A DNA stretch of 64,000 bases from Undibacterium sp. 5I1 (GTDB lineage: Bacteria > Pseudomonadota > Gammaproteobacteria > Burkholderiales > Burkholderiaceae_D): positions 2,170,001-2,234,000 of the forward strand of contig NZ_JAVIWI010000001.1 of NCBI RefSeq assembly GCF_034314085.1, written 5' to 3'. A program made the translations under genes and the position numbers. The notes under the pieces were generated by a model. The model did not search any database. It was not told the DNA's origin and was given only the letters and a program-made list of their open reading frames with translations. This document shows, piece by piece, positions 17,389-28,126 of this stretch (the first letter of the stretch is position 1; each line of letters opens with the position of its first letter).

Positions 17389-18660
17389 TTATTCAACTTG
17401 CGGTTTATTGCGCTCCAACACCGCAGCAAAGAAACCATCCGTCTGGTGCAAATGTGGCATTAATTTCAAATAATCACCCATTTCTAAGTCGATTTTTTGC
17501 TCTGCCAGCACTTGTGACATCGGGACCAGCGTAAAGTCAGGATGTGCTGCGATAAAAGCAGACACGATGGCTTCGTTTTCTTCTTCCAGCACGCTGCAAG
17601 TTGCATACACCAGTCGTCCACCAGATTTTACTAAGCGGGCGGCGCTATCAAGGATCGCTGTCTGTTTGACATTGAGTTCCGCAATACCGACCAAGTTCTG
17701 ACGCCATTTAACATCAGGATTACGGCGCAAGGTACCGAGTCCGCTACACGGTGCATCAACCAAGACGCGATCCAGCTTACCGGCCAGGCGTTTAATTTTA
17801 GCGTCGCGCTCATGCGCAATCACGACCGGATGGACGTTGGATAAACCGCTACGTGCCAAACGTGGCTTGAGCTTGGCTAAGCGCTTTTCTGAAATATCAA
17901 ACGCATACAAACGACCGGTATTGCGCATGCTTGCACCCAGCGCCAAAGTTTTACCGCCGGCACCCGCGCAAAAATCAGCTACCATTTCGCCGCGTTTAGC
18001 GCCGACTAATTGGGCTAAAAGCTGACTACCCTCATCCTGCACCTCGATCGTGCCATCCTGGAATAAAGGTAAATTCTGAATCGACGGCTTTTTCTTGATA
18101 CGCAAACCAAGTGCCGAATAAGGCGTTGGTTCTGCCACAATCGGTGCCAATGCCAGACTGGCGATCACTTCTTCACGGCTAGACCCTTTAATGGAATTAA
18201 CCCGCAAATCCAACGGTGCCGGAGCGTTTAATGCCTGAGCCAAGACCAAGGCCTCAGTCTCGCCCATTTTTTCAACAAATTTTTCCCATAGCCAGGTGGG
18301 CAAATTTGATTGTAATGAGACTGACAAATGAGCACGGTCGATTTCCATTACACGTTGCAACCAGCCCGTTTCTTCCTCAGTCAAACCACCTAAAGAATCA
18401 ATCCCTGCAGCATCAGCCAAGCCAAGTAATGCCAAGCGGCGCATAGAAGCACCGCTACCAGACTCTGAAAAACTGGTAAAAACGCTTTTATTTCTTAACA
18501 AGCCGTAGATACTTTCTGCGATGACGCCGCGCTCACGAGAGCCCAAACGTTGATGGTCACGGAAGTAGCGTGATAAGACCATGTCTGCAGGTCCGGTAAA
18601 ACGCAAAATTTCACGTAACACTTCTTCGGTATGGCCGACTAAGGCGGGAGGTAATCTCAT
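17389..18660 (-). CDS. rsmB: RsmB-type 16S rRNA (cytosine-C5) methyltransferase
   Basis: SAM-dependent RNA m5C methyltransferase of the RsmB/NOP family, 423 residues. The N-terminal region is a degenerate NusB-like helical domain; the catalytic domain has the SAM site ADFCAGAGGKTLALG, the first catalytic Cys in VDAPCSGLGTLRRNPDVKWR and the second in YATCSVLEEENE. AAGGAAACAAA precedes ATG 18660. Position 967 of 16S rRNA is the family's usual target; the exact target here is inferred. Confidence 0.88.
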   Translation of the reverse strand: MRLPPALVGHTEEVLREILRFTGPADMVLSRYFRDHQRLGSRERGVIAESIYGLLRNKSVFTSFSESGSGASMRRLALLGLADAAGIDSLGGLTEEETGWLQRVMEIDRAHLSVSLQSNLPTWLWEKFVEKMGETEALVLAQALNAPAPLDLRVNSIKGSSREEVIASLALAPIVAEPTPYSALGLRIKKKPSIQNLPLFQDGTIEVQDEGSQLLAQLVGAKRGEMVADFCAGAGGKTLALGASMRNTGRLYAFDISEKRLAKLKPRLARSGLSNVHPVVIAHERDAKIKRLAGKLDRVLVDAPCSGLGTLRRNPDVKWRQNLVGIAELNVKQTAILDSAARLVKSGGRLVYATCSVLEEENEAIVSAFIAAHPDFTLVPMSQVLAEQKIDLEMGDYLKLMPHLHQTDGFFAAVLERNKPQVE

Positions 18661-18782
18661 TTTGTTTCCTTCTTTATTTCTTAATGAATTTCAATTTGCG
18701 GTGATGTCGTTAAAGATTGAACCGTGTTAAAGATCATGCGGCAAACAAACTATTCGCTGCGTATTTATCACTTATTTGTCAC

Positions 18783-19391
18783 TTACTCGCCAATGACATG
18801 AACCCGATTTCCAATCATTTTTAGCTTACCCTCGATAAACCATCGCACCGCTCTTGGGTAAATGACGTGTTCTTGTTCCAAAACACGCCTAGAAAGACTA
18901 TCGACCGTGTCGTCATTCAATACTGGAACCGCCGCCTGGGCGATGATGGGTCCATGATCAAGCTCCGGCGTCACAAAATGCACAGTAATGCCATGCAATT
19001 TAACGCCTGCATTCAATGCCTGCTGATGCGTCGCCAAACCGACAAAACTAGGCAGCAGCGACGGATGCACATTGATCATTCGGTCTGCATAGTGTTGTAC
19101 AAAAGCGCTGGTCAGGATACGCATAAAACCAGCCAGCACGACTAAATCTGGGGCAAACTGGTCAATCTGCTGCTGCAATACTGCATCGAAAGCTTCGCGT
19201 GAGGTAAAGCTTTTACTCTCAACTACCACTGTGGGTATGTCCATCTTGGCTGCGTAGTCCAATCCGGGTGCATCTGGGCGATTACTGATGACAGCAACAA
19301 TCTCGGCTTGCCATTGCTCTACTTTGGCGGCCTGGACAATGGCTTGCATATTGCTACCTTGTCCAGAAATGAGGATAACAATCTTTTTCAT
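18783..19391 (-). CDS. purN: Phosphoribosylglycinamide formyltransferase (GAR transformylase)
   Basis: Third step of purine synthesis: formylates GAR with 10-formyl-THF. Substrate loop SGQGSNMQAI (usually SGxGSN), catalytic Asn/His in MINVHPSLLPSF and Asp in VTPELDHGPIIAQ are visible. The usual KG after LLPSF is VG here, a minor change. Length 202 is slightly below the common 210-220. Upstream of rsmB on the same strand, 122 bases apart. Confidence 0.94.
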   Translation of the reverse strand: MKKIVILISGQGSNMQAIVQAAKVEQWQAEIVAVISNRPDAPGLDYAAKMDIPTVVVESKSFTSREAFDAVLQQQIDQFAPDLVVLAGFMRILTSAFVQHYADRMINVHPSLLPSFVGLATHQQALNAGVKLHGITVHFVTPELDHGPIIAQAAVPVLNDDTVDSLSRRVLEQEHVIYPRAVRWFIEGKLKMIGNRVHVIGE

Positions 19392-19500
19392 GGCGGCATT
19401 GTACAGTGCTGGAGGGGCTAGGTCTCATTAACGACAAAAGGTCAAGGAAAAAACCTATAAAAAAGCGGTAAATACGTAATCAGTTTGCGTCAAATAATAA

Positions 19501-19521
19501 TGCCGACTTTAAAAGTCGGCA
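19501..19521. terminator. Hairpin after the barstar gene
   Basis: TGCCGACTTTaAAAGTCGGCA forms a strong stem about 40 bases beyond the barstar stop. The T-run on the minus side is short, so terminator function is likely but not certain. Confidence 0.55.
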
Positions 19522-19560
19522 TAGAGTCTGGATTTCAGCTTTTTTGCTCTGCCGGGAGTC

Positions 19561-19989
19561 TTATTCGAAGGAGTAAAACACTCTGAAAGCAACTTTTCTG
19601 TCGGCCCAAAAATCAGCGGCATCGCGGAATACATCGAGCAAAATTTCCCGCGCTTCTTTATCAAACTTAGGTGTATTCGGTAACTGCTCCAGCACGACAA
19701 CAAAGCCCGGTTGCGGACCCGATTTATAAATTAAGTCAGTCAGACAATCGGATAAGGCATCAAAATTTTTCCCAAAATGTTTTGGGAAGCCGAACGAAGC
19801 TGCGATTTTACCCAACACTTGTTGTTTGGTCGTCGCCTCTAAACAATAGGCGTACAAAAAATGCTGCCCGAGTTGAGCTGCTTCTGCCTGTAAATCAGGC
19901 ACACGAAAAGCGCGAATCGATTGCACGACATTCGGCGCTACGCTGGTTAGCAAACTCATTTCTCCCTCTGGTGGTGAGATTATTGTCAT
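19561..19989 (-). CDS. Barstar-family ribonuclease inhibitor
   Basis: Small acidic cytoplasmic protein that blocks a cognate guanyl RNase. The barstar core is clear: GKIAASFGFPKHFGKNFDALSDCLTDL, the helix that plugs the RNase active site, then a hydrophobic strand FVVVLEQL and a final Trp/Phe-rich strand. 142 residues; an internal ATG at 19959 with AGAGGG just upstream may be the true start (MSLLTSVAP). It lies 102 bases downstream of a secreted guanyl RNase gene, as expected for toxin and immunity. Confidence 0.88.
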   Translation of the reverse strand: MTIISPPEGEMSLLTSVAPNVVQSIRAFRVPDLQAEAAQLGQHFLYAYCLEATTKQQVLGKIAASFGFPKHFGKNFDALSDCLTDLIYKSGPQPGFVVVLEQLPNTPKFDKEAREILLDVFRDAADFWADRKVAFRVFYSFE

Positions 19990-20091
19990 ATTGGTGTGGC
20001 TTGCTTTGTGGTGAATTGAATTTTGACTTAGTGCTACTTTTTTCTGCTACTGTTTCCCGCTACTGTTTTCTGCGGCTTTTGAAACTGGGGG

Positions 20092-20514
20092 CTACTCTTT
20101 AATTTGCTTAAAACTCTCGTAATGGTCATCGGTGTAATAGTACTCACCTGATGTTGCTGGCTCTCCACCGGCAATAATCCGGCGCGCACCACGGTTTCTG
20201 GCTCTGGGCGTTTTTACTGTGTATTCGTGATAGTAACCACGCTTTTGCCTGGGCAATCTGGACTCATAGTTGCCAAATACCACGCCATCTTTGTCATAAG
20301 CAAATGGACCACCTTGCTTGATAGCGATTAACGTCGCTTGTGCTTCTTTCGGTAGTTCTGCCAGCGCAATAGTCTGCATACTCGCGTTTGCGGCATGGGT
20401 TTCTTTGGCGTGTAACACGGAAGCACCAGAGAAAGCAAAAGAGGCCGATGTAAGCATCGCCACTGTGAGTAGCGCCAACCACTTTTTTAAGAATGTTGCT
20501 TTGAAATTATTCAT
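20092..20514 (-). CDS. Secreted guanyl-specific ribonuclease (barnase/RNase Sa family)
   Basis: Extracellular or periplasmic RNase of the N1/T1 microbial family. A basic start (MNNFKATFLKKW) and a hydrophobic segment ending near SVLHA form a signal peptide of about 35 residues. The catalytic domain shows the conserved strand order with Glu in YYHEYTV, Arg in RGARRIIAGG and the terminal His in YYTDDHYESF. ATG 20514 is preferred to the TTG at 20529, giving 140 residues. It precedes the barstar gene on the same strand, so the cell makes its own inhibitor. Confidence 0.88.
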   Translation of the reverse strand: MNNFKATFLKKWLALLTVAMLTSASFAFSGASVLHAKETHAANASMQTIALAELPKEAQATLIAIKQGGPFAYDKDGVVFGNYESRLPRQKRGYYHEYTVKTPRARNRGARRIIAGGEPATSGEYYYTDDHYESFKQIKE

Positions 20515-20734
20515 TATTTTATGCGGCAACAGATTTAATTAAGTGACATAGATTAACGTTTTGTGTCGGGCGAATCAACCTTTAATAAACTAAAGACAAC
20601 GAAATAATTCTCGATTTTGCTACAGTCATCCTTGTTTTTGGAGCATTTGCAAAGCGATGCTAAAAACGAGTGAAACCGGTGTCTCTAAGATCGAGTGCCA
20701 AGATTTTTTACTAGCGGATCATTCTTATCGATTA

Positions 20735-20819
20735 AATTACTCCCCCAGTGTATATATTGATTGTCCATATAAAGTCTGGACAATCAACCATATTTTATTA
20801 AATTAAAGGGGAGTATATT
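20735..20819 (+). repeat. 85-bp TATACTCCC element, copy 2
   Basis: Begins AATTACTCCCC and ends GGGGAGTATATT; the core ATTGTCCATATAAAGTCTGGACAAT-type palindrome lies at about 20760-20784. It sits between the RNase gene and the end of the patatin gene. Confidence 0.85.
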
Positions 20820-20905
20820 AATAACCCATCAAAATTCACTCTATTTTTAAAAAGGAATAGTAGATTTTCGAGCGCGAATATAGTCCAGCATCTCGTTTCT
20901 GGCTT

Positions 20906-22081
20906 CTACTCAGCAAAAAATTGAGATACATCTGCGCGCCGCGCCCAAGTGTCTTGCTTGCCCAACTCAATTAATTCTCTGGTGTAGCTGGATTCAAACA
21001 AGAGGTAAGACGCCAGCGCCGAGCCGCGTACCTCGGTTGCACCGATGCCGCCCAACATGGTTCTGACGGGTAATGGCAAACTTCCGGTATGGCGGCTGGC
21101 GATGTCGTCCAGTCTTTGCGACGGTGCAATGACTAACAGATCAATCGGTTTTAGCGGCGTGTTTTTTAATACCTCGGGCGGCAACATGGACAGAGTTTTG
21201 TTTATACGCATTAAGCGTTCGATATCCACTGCCAGGCTGTCCAAAAATATGCTGGACATTGCATGACCAGCAATTTGCGCCAGACTAGGATAACGGGCAA
21301 TCTCGGTGTTCTCTCTTCTTGGCTCAGACAATCTGCCAGCACCGACGATCAACACCTTTTGTGCGCCCAGATGGATGGCGGGAGAAATTGGCGCCAGTTG
21401 GCGCATGGAACCATCCCCGCAAAACTCCAGAGAGCCGCCCCAGTTCAGCGCCACCGCGGGAAACATGAAGGGAATCGCAGAGGACGCCAATAAATGGGGC
21501 ACGCCGATGAAATCTCTTTGCGCCAGACGCTGGCTTCTGACCCATGGCTCGATCTCTGCCAGGGTTTGATAAAACGTCAGATGCTGACCTGCGGTGTAGG
21601 AGGACGCAGTCACCGCAAGTGCATGTAGCGCACCGCTGGCTAGCGCCTGATCTAGCCGCGGCAAATCCAGCATGCGGTTTAATAAATCTGCCAGCGGGGA
21701 ATTATCCAGCAGCGAGTTGGGCGGCGATTTACGCCATTTATTGAGCAGCCAGCCGAAGGACATTAACGACAACCAGCGCGCGCCGGAGCGTATCACTCCC
21801 AAAGAATCAGCGCGATACACTTGCGCCGCCTCGAAGTTTTCCCAGACGTGCACAATACTGGCGACAGAATGGTTGAAATCGTCAGATCGGCAAGCCAGCG
21901 CCGTGGCATTAATGGCACCCGCAGAAGTACCGCAAATGATGCCAAAAGGATTGCGCTCCGGCGCCCAGCCATCTTCCAGCAAAATATCGGCAATGGCCTT
22001 CAGCACACCTACCTGATACGCAGCCCGCGCGCCGCCGCCAGTCAAAATCAAACCTGTAGTCGCATTGCTATTCATAGGCAT
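20906..22081 (-). CDS. Patatin-like phospholipase
   Basis: Lipid acyl hydrolase with a Ser-Asp dyad, 391 residues. Oxyanion-hole motif [14 protein letters not shown], nucleophile elbow [11 protein letters not shown] (GXSXG) and catalytic Asp in FCGDGSMRQ are in the normal order. No signal peptide. Start either ATG 22081 or ATG 22075; neither has a clear ribosome-binding site. The base composition is richer in GC than the adjacent intergenic DNA. Substrate unknown. Confidence 0.88.
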   Translation of the reverse strand: MPMNSNATTGLILTGGGARAAYQVGVLKAIADILLEDGWAPERNPFGIICGTSAGAINATALACRSDDFNHSVASIVHVWENFEAAQVYRADSLGVIRSGARWLSLMSFGWLLNKWRKSPPNSLLDNSPLADLLNRMLDLPRLDQALASGALHALAVTASSYTAGQHLTFYQTLAEIEPWVRSQRLAQRDFIGVPHLLASSAIPFMFPAVALNWGGSLEFCGDGSMRQLAPISPAIHLGAQKVLIVGAGRLSEPRRENTEIARYPSLAQIAGHAMSSIFLDSLAVDIERLMRINKTLSMLPPEVLKNTPLKPIDLLVIAPSQRLDDIASRHTGSLPLPVRTMLGGIGATEVRGSALASYLLFESSYTRELIELGKQDTWARRADVSQFFAE

Positions 22082-22208
22082 TTCTAAAGTAATAGGTGTG
22101 ACGAAAACTGTTTCGGCATCGTTCTCCTCGTGCTATTTGCATGGGATGCGCGAGTGAGCCTTGCAGAGAAAATTGTCGATGTACGTCAACATCACGCCTA
22201 AATAAAAA

Positions 22209-22230
22209 GGGCAAGCTAAAAAGCTTGCCC
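22209..22230 (-). terminator. Terminator after the short-chain dehydrogenase gene
   Basis: GGGCAAGCT pairs with AGCTTGCCC over a short A-rich loop; on the minus strand it is followed by a T-rich tract. It lies about 90 bases past the dehydrogenase stop. Confidence 0.75.
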
Positions 22231-22317
22231 TAGTGTATTGGCGGCGTCTCAAAATGTCATGCTGCAGGACGATATTTGCGACGGCGCTTCACAATTTATT
22301 CCGCTATTTACAACGAA

Positions 22318-23076
22318 TTATTTCGGTTGCATGCGGATCGCACCGTCTAAACGTATGGTTTCGCCATTCATCATGACGTTTTCAATGATGGTTTTTGCCA
22401 GATGCGCATATTCGTCAGGCTTACCGAGGCGTGGTGGGAACGGTACCATTTTGCCCAAAGCGTCTTGCACTTCTTGCGGCATGCCTAACAACATCGGTGT
22501 TTCAAAAATACCTGGGGCAATCGTCATCACGCGGATGCCACTGCGGGACAAGTCACGCGCCATTGGCAAGGTTAGACCGACCACAGCAGCTTTGGAAGAG
22601 GCATAAGCAGTCTGACCGATTTGCCCGTCGTATGCGGCAACCGATGCTGTGTTAATGATCACACCGCGCTCACCGTGCTCTGCTGCGTCTGTCTTGCCCA
22701 TCGCATCGGCGGCCAGACGGCACATGTTGAAGGTACCAATCAGATTGATGTTGACGACACGTTGAAAAATCTCCAGCGGATGCGGGCCATCTTTTCCGAC
22801 CGTTTTGATCGCGGGCGCTACACCTGCACAGTTGACCAGCCCGCGCAAAGTACCCATCGCGGTTGCGGCGGCAACGACTGCCAGGCCATCGGCTTCGGAC
22901 GTGACGTCGCATTTAACGAACTGACCTTGTAACTCGGCGGCTAGTTTTTCACCCGCCTCAACCTGGACATCGGCCAGCACCACTTTGCCGCCATTGGCAA
23001 CGATCATACGGGCAGTCGCTGCGCCCAGACCTGAAGCACCGCCGGTGATGATGAATACGCTATTTTGAATTTGCAT
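22318..23076 (-). CDS. Short-chain dehydrogenase, 3-hydroxyacyl-CoA dehydrogenase type II-like
   Basis: NAD-dependent oxidoreductase of 252 residues. Cofactor motif [15 protein letters not shown]-type motif NCAGVAPA, catalytic Ser in [11 protein letters not shown] and YASSK. The long insert after NCAG ([20 protein letters not shown]) and the end GAIRMQPK match the HSD17B10 (type 2 3-hydroxyacyl-CoA dehydrogenase) group, which acts in isoleucine and fatty-acid breakdown. The upstream tandem array with a TGACGTTTACGTAAACGTCA palindrome would suit control by a LiuR-like MerR regulator; that is inference. Confidence 0.85.
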   Translation of the reverse strand: MQIQNSVFIITGGASGLGAATARMIVANGGKVVLADVQVEAGEKLAAELQGQFVKCDVTSEADGLAVVAAATAMGTLRGLVNCAGVAPAIKTVGKDGPHPLEIFQRVVNINLIGTFNMCRLAADAMGKTDAAEHGERGVIINTASVAAYDGQIGQTAYASSKAAVVGLTLPMARDLSRSGIRVMTIAPGIFETPMLLGMPQEVQDALGKMVPFPPRLGKPDEYAHLAKTIIENVMMNGETIRLDGAIRMQPK

Positions 23077-23148
23077 TTGTTGTCTCTCTTTTTGGGATGT
23101 GGGTCGTTTTACTGACGTTGATTGAGGTTGGAATTTAGGCCCAGATTG

Positions 23149-23208
23149 ACGCTTACATTAACGCTTACATTAACGCGTAAATTGACGTTTACGTAAACGT
23201 CATTACGG
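23149..23208 (-). promoter_or_regulatory. Five-unit 12-bp tandem array with a perfect 20-bp palindrome
   Basis: Units ACGCTTACATTA, ACGCTTACATTA, ACGCGTAAATTG, ACGTTTACGTAA, ACGTCATTACGG run head to tail. The last three create TGACGTTTACGTAAACGTCA (23183-23202), a perfect 20-base palindrome. It lies 70-130 bases before the dehydrogenase start, in operator or promoter position. The core TTTACGTAAAC resembles sites of LiuR/FadR-like regulators. Confidence 0.6.
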
Positions 23209-23328
23209 CAACATTGTACTCAATTTTATTCCAGCAAAACAGAGCTAGCTTAGACAAAAGTCTGATTAAAATACAAGCCGGTAGCCAGAAATCTACCATT
23301 TGACAATAAGTTAAAAATGAAGGAATTC

Positions 23329-23413
23329 AATATACTCCCCCACTTTTTAACGAAAATTTCCTTAAAGACCAATGATTATATGGACGCCTAAATATACTTA
23401 CCATGAGTATATC
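23329..23413 (-). repeat. 85-bp TATACTCCC element, copy 3 (degenerate)
   Basis: Begins AATATACTCCCC and ends TGAGTATAT; the inner palindrome has decayed (only TATATGGAC remains recognisable). Same length and reverse orientation like copies 1 and 6. Between the dehydrogenase promoter and the hppA 3' end. Confidence 0.7.
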
Positions 23414-23445
23414 TATTACAACTTAATCAGGTCGTTAAAATAAAC

Positions 23446-23493
23446 CGCAGATAAAGTGATCATTGCAATCAATGTATATCGAATTTATCTGCG
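23446..23493 (-). terminator. Hairpin downstream of hppA
   Basis: CGCAGATAAA and TTTATCTGCG form a perfect ten-base stem with a 28-base loop, 12 bases after the hppA stop on the minus strand, followed by TTTATTTT. Possible terminator. Confidence 0.5.
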
Positions 23494-23505
23494 TTTCTTC
23501 AGGTC

Positions 23506-25689
23506 TTAGAGTTTGCTTTTGGTGCCAGCGTCTGCTGCGACCAGCTTAGTCGCTATCTTGGCTGGTATCACCACAGACTGGCTGACAGCTACATTTGCTG
23601 CGTGAGATGCATTTGGCGTACCGGCAGCATGCGGTACAAAAGGTGCCGAACTTGGCAACAAAGGTACCAACAGCAGCGCCACGATATTAATAATTTTGAT
23701 CAGAGGATTGATCGCGGGACCCGCTGTATCTTTGTAAGGATCACCGACCGTATCGCCCGTGACCGCTGCTTTATGCGCCTCCGAACCTTTGCCGCCATGA
23801 TGTCCGTCTTCAATATATTTTTTAGCGTTGTCCCAGGCGCCGCCACCGGTAGTCATGGAAATCGCGACAAACAGTCCTGTCACGATCGTGCCCATCAGCA
23901 AACCACCCAAGGCCGCTGGCCCGAGTAGCAAGCCCACCAGCACGGGGACGATGACTGGCAACAGCGACGGCACGATCATCTCTTTGATGGCGGAGGTCGT
24001 CAGCATATCCACAGCCTTGTCATATTCTGGCTTGCCAGTGCCATCCATGATGCCTTTGATCTCTTTAAACTGGCGGCGCACTTCTACCACCACAGCACCC
24101 GCTGCACGCCCTACTGCTTCCATCGCCATGGCACCAAACAAGTAAGGGATCAGGCCACCGATAAACAGGCCGACGATCACTTGCGGGTTCGATAAATCAA
24201 ACGAGGTACTTTTACCGACCGAATCCAACGCATGCGTGTAATCAGCAAACAAGACCAGCGCTGCCAGACCAGCAGAACCGATTGCATAGCCTTTGGTGAC
24301 TGCCTTAGTGGTATTGCCGACTGCATCTAATGGATCGGTAATTGCCCGCACTGATGCTGGCATCTCTGACATTTCGGCAATGCCGCCTGCGTTATCGGTG
24401 ATTGGGCCATAAGCATCCAGCGCTACGATAATGCCCGCCATCGACAGCATCGAAGTCGCGGCAATCGCAATCCCATACAAGCCCGCCAGCCAATAGGAGG
24501 CCAAAATCGCGGCGCAGACTGCCAGCACTGGGTAGGCAGTGGATTTCATTGAGACGCCAAGACCAGCGATGATATTGGTACCATGCCCGGTGGTCGATGC
24601 CTGGGCGATATGTTTGACCGGGGCAAAATCAGTACCGGTGTAATACTCGGTGATGTAGACCATTAAACCAGTCAGCACAATCCCGATCACGGTAGAGCCC
24701 ATCATCGGCACACGCATATCTGCAGGCATGATCTGCCACGTTACAAGAGCAAACCCGATCAGTGATAAACCCGCCGCCCACCACAAGCCCGTGTATAAAG
24801 CGGACATGATTTTTTTGCCGGGCTTGGCTTTGACCATAGAGCAGCCAACGATCGACGCCAGAATTGAGACGGCACCCAACATCAGCGGATAAACAATGGC
24901 CTCGCTTGTCGCATTGGGAACAATCAAGGCACCCAATAACATCGTGGCGATTAAGGTCACGACATAGGTTTCAAACAAATCGGCTGCCATGCCTGCGCAG
25001 TCGCCCACGTTGTCACCCACGTTGTCGGCAATCACGGCGGGATTACGAGGATCGTCTTCCGGTATGCCCGCCTCCACCTTACCAACCAGATCAGCACCGA
25101 CGTCGGCACCTTTGGTAAAAATGCCGCCGCCAAGACGGGCAAAAATAGAGATCAGCGAAGCGCCAAATGCTAAACCGATGAGCGGTTTAAGTACATCATG
25201 CTGAGACAACACAAGCTCAGGGTGGCCTGCGGCGGAAACCACCAGCAACCAGTAAAACAAAGTGACACCCAGCAAGCCCAGACCGACCACCAGCATGCCG
25301 GTAATTGCGCCGCCTCTGAACGCGACATCCAAAGCCTCATTAATGCCTTTAGTTGCTGCTTGCGCCGTGCGGACATTGGCACGTACCGAGACATTCATCC
25401 CGATAAAACCACATGCGCCAGATAACACAGCACCCACTAAAAACCCTGATGCGGTCATTAGACCCAAACCGGGTGCAACCGCAATGGCAATAAACAATAC
25501 AGCGCCAACCATCGCAATGGTTCGGTATTGCCGGGCCAGATATGCTGCTGCACCTTGCTGTATTGCAGCAGCAATTTCTTGCATGCGAGGGTTGCCCGCA
25601 TCTTGTTTCAAAATCCAGCTACGCGAGACCAGACCATAGGCCACGGCGACGATACCGCATGCAATGACGTACCATAAGTTTGTAGACAT
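23506..25689 (-). CDS. hppA: Proton-translocating membrane pyrophosphatase (K+-insensitive type)
   Basis: Integral membrane enzyme with about 16 membrane spans that couples PPi hydrolysis to H+ export. The catalytic signature [20 protein letters not shown] followed by [20 protein letters not shown] is complete. The motif [10 protein letters not shown] carries Lys where K+-dependent enzymes have Ala, which marks the K+-independent class. GGAGGAG before ATG 25689 fixes the start ([11 protein letters not shown]), 727 residues; the longer frame to 25737 is not needed. The C-terminus is Ala/Ser-rich with an unusual soluble tail. Confidence 0.95.
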   Translation of the reverse strand: MSTNLWYVIACGIVAVAYGLVSRSWILKQDAGNPRMQEIAAAIQQGAAAYLARQYRTIAMVGAVLFIAIAVAPGLGLMTASGFLVGAVLSGACGFIGMNVSVRANVRTAQAATKGINEALDVAFRGGAITGMLVVGLGLLGVTLFYWLLVVSAAGHPELVLSQHDVLKPLIGLAFGASLISIFARLGGGIFTKGADVGADLVGKVEAGIPEDDPRNPAVIADNVGDNVGDCAGMAADLFETYVVTLIATMLLGALIVPNATSEAIVYPLMLGAVSILASIVGCSMVKAKPGKKIMSALYTGLWWAAGLSLIGFALVTWQIMPADMRVPMMGSTVIGIVLTGLMVYITEYYTGTDFAPVKHIAQASTTGHGTNIIAGLGVSMKSTAYPVLAVCAAILASYWLAGLYGIAIAATSMLSMAGIIVALDAYGPITDNAGGIAEMSEMPASVRAITDPLDAVGNTTKAVTKGYAIGSAGLAALVLFADYTHALDSVGKSTSFDLSNPQVIVGLFIGGLIPYLFGAMAMEAVGRAAGAVVVEVRRQFKEIKGIMDGTGKPEYDKAVDMLTTSAIKEMIVPSLLPVIVPVLVGLLLGPAALGGLLMGTIVTGLFVAISMTTGGGAWDNAKKYIEDGHHGGKGSEAHKAAVTGDTVGDPYKDTAGPAINPLIKIINIVALLLVPLLPSSAPFVPHAAGTPNASHAANVAVSQSVVIPAKIATKLVAADAGTKSKL

Positions 25690-26151
25690 ATTGACTCCTC
25701 CAATTGTTATGGGCTTCTTTTGCATGGGCAGCGTCAACTACCAAGTGCAAAATTGCCCTATGTAATTATCGTAAGTTCGGTAAGTATCAAAAATAGAGAA
25801 TAGAACTGAAACTAAGACAGAGCAAAAACATGGAGCAAAACAGATCACAAAAAATCGTGATGAGATAAAACGGTGAAAAAGTAAAACAACGACAAATCTC
25901 ACTTCTTGATAATGCTTGATACGTCATACGTGGCGCGTAATGCTGCGTAATGTGATCGGTGTCGGCATCAAAAAGTGATGGCTACAAGGTGCTGCAAAAC
26001 TCAATCATTAGAGCTGAACCTTTAGAGCTGAATCCTTAGAACTGAATCCATACAACTTAGTCGTTACAACTTATCCGTGGCCCGTTTTTAGAGGAAGATT
26101 TGTCTGGGGGCGGTTGACAAGAAAAAAGCGGACAATCTTGTCCGCTTTTAT
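25690..26151. other. Intergenic region with a 14-bp decaying tandem repeat and adk terminator
   Basis: No gene seen over 460 bases. Five head-to-tail 14-base units lie at 26008-26077: TTAGAGCTGAACCT, TTAGAGCTGAATCC, TTAGAACTGAATCC, ATACAACTTAGTCG, TTACAACTTATCCG, each drifting from the one before. Confidence 0.6.
26123..26149 (-). terminator. Terminator after adk
   Basis: AAAAGCGGACAA pairs with TTGTCCGCTTTT over a two-base loop directly beyond the adk stop, with a T-run on the minus strand. Confidence 0.88.
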
Positions 26152-27186
<1,035 letters not shown>

Positions 27187-27933
27187 TCAATAGAATTGTC
27201 TTGCACGAATCAAATCCTCTGGCGTGTCCACACCGGGAGCAGGACTGGTGTCTGTGACATGAACTGCAATCGCATGACCGTTCCATAAGACCCGCAGTTG
27301 TTCTAAGGCCTCAATTTGTTCAAGCGGAGAAACTTCCAGATTGGGATAGGCCAATAGAAAATCATTGCGGTATGCATACAAGCCAATGTGTCGCAAAGGT
27401 GCGTAACCGGTCGGCAACACATCACGATTCAAAGCAAAAGCATCACGATGCCAAGGGATAGTTGCACGCGAAAACATCAGCGCTCGACCAAACTTATCCA
27501 GCACAACTTTCACGACATTGGGATTAAACACGTCCTCCACGTCATGCAAAGGATGCGCGGCGGTTGCCATGGGGACTTGCGTAGTAACAAGCGCGGCAGT
27601 CGCCGCAATCAAAGCCGGGTCGATCAAAGGCTCATCGCCTTGCACGTTGACTACGACTGCATCCGCCGCCAAGCCCAACAATGCTGATACTTCAGCAATC
27701 CTGTCAGTGCCGGAGGGATGGTCGCTGCGGGTCATACAGGCTGGTATGCCATGCTCACGGCAAGCCGCCAGAATGTCAGCATGATCGGTCGCTACGATAA
27801 TTTGCGACGCGCCGGATAGCATGGCACGCTCAGCGGTACGTACCACCATCGGCTTGCCGCCCAGATCTGCCAGAGGTTTATTAGGTAAGCGGCTGGACGC
27901 TAAACGCGCTGGAATAATGACACTAAAACTCAT
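27187..27933 (-). CDS. kdsB: 3-deoxy-manno-octulosonate cytidylyltransferase (CMP-KDO synthetase)
   Basis: Activates KDO for lipopolysaccharide core synthesis. Nucleotide-binding N-terminus [20 protein letters not shown], then [32 protein letters not shown] and RHIGLYAYR, all family hallmarks; 248 residues. It starts 13 bases after the Trm112-like gene, in the operon exbB-exbD-lpxK-Trm112-kdsB. Confidence 0.96.
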   Translation of the reverse strand: MSFSVIIPARLASSRLPNKPLADLGGKPMVVRTAERAMLSGASQIIVATDHADILAACREHGIPACMTRSDHPSGTDRIAEVSALLGLAADAVVVNVQGDEPLIDPALIAATAALVTTQVPMATAAHPLHDVEDVFNPNVVKVVLDKFGRALMFSRATIPWHRDAFALNRDVLPTGYAPLRHIGLYAYRNDFLLAYPNLEVSPLEQIEALEQLRVLWNGHAIAVHVTDTSPAPGVDTPEDLIRARQFY

Positions 27934-27946
27934 CTTACAAGCCCGT

Positions 27947-28126
27947 TCAGACAGGTGGAAAAGCAGGCAACTGACGTGCCTGATCTACCCACATGATAGG
28001 AATATCGTCACGAATAGGGAAAGCCAGTTTGTCTGCATTACAGATCAATTCTTTTGCTGGCTTGTCGTACACCAGCGGGCCTTTGCACAAAGGGCAGACC
28101 AAGACATCAAGCAAGCGTGCGTCCAT
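27947..28126 (-). CDS. Trm112/YcaR-like zinc-ribbon small protein
   Basis: 59 residues starting [18 protein letters not shown] and ending RQLPAFPPV. The CPLCKGPL motif and the central RDDIPIM are characteristic of the UPF0434/Trm112 family, which sits between lpxK and kdsB in many proteobacteria. One Cys pair is complete; the second site keeps a single Cys (LICNADKL). GGAGAAACAAC precedes ATG, and the start overlaps the end of lpxK by 20 bases. Role unknown in bacteria; probably a partner of a methyltransferase or envelope enzyme. Confidence 0.9.
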   Translation of the reverse strand: MDARLLDVLVCPLCKGPLVYDKPAKELICNADKLAFPIRDDIPIMWVDQARQLPAFPPV

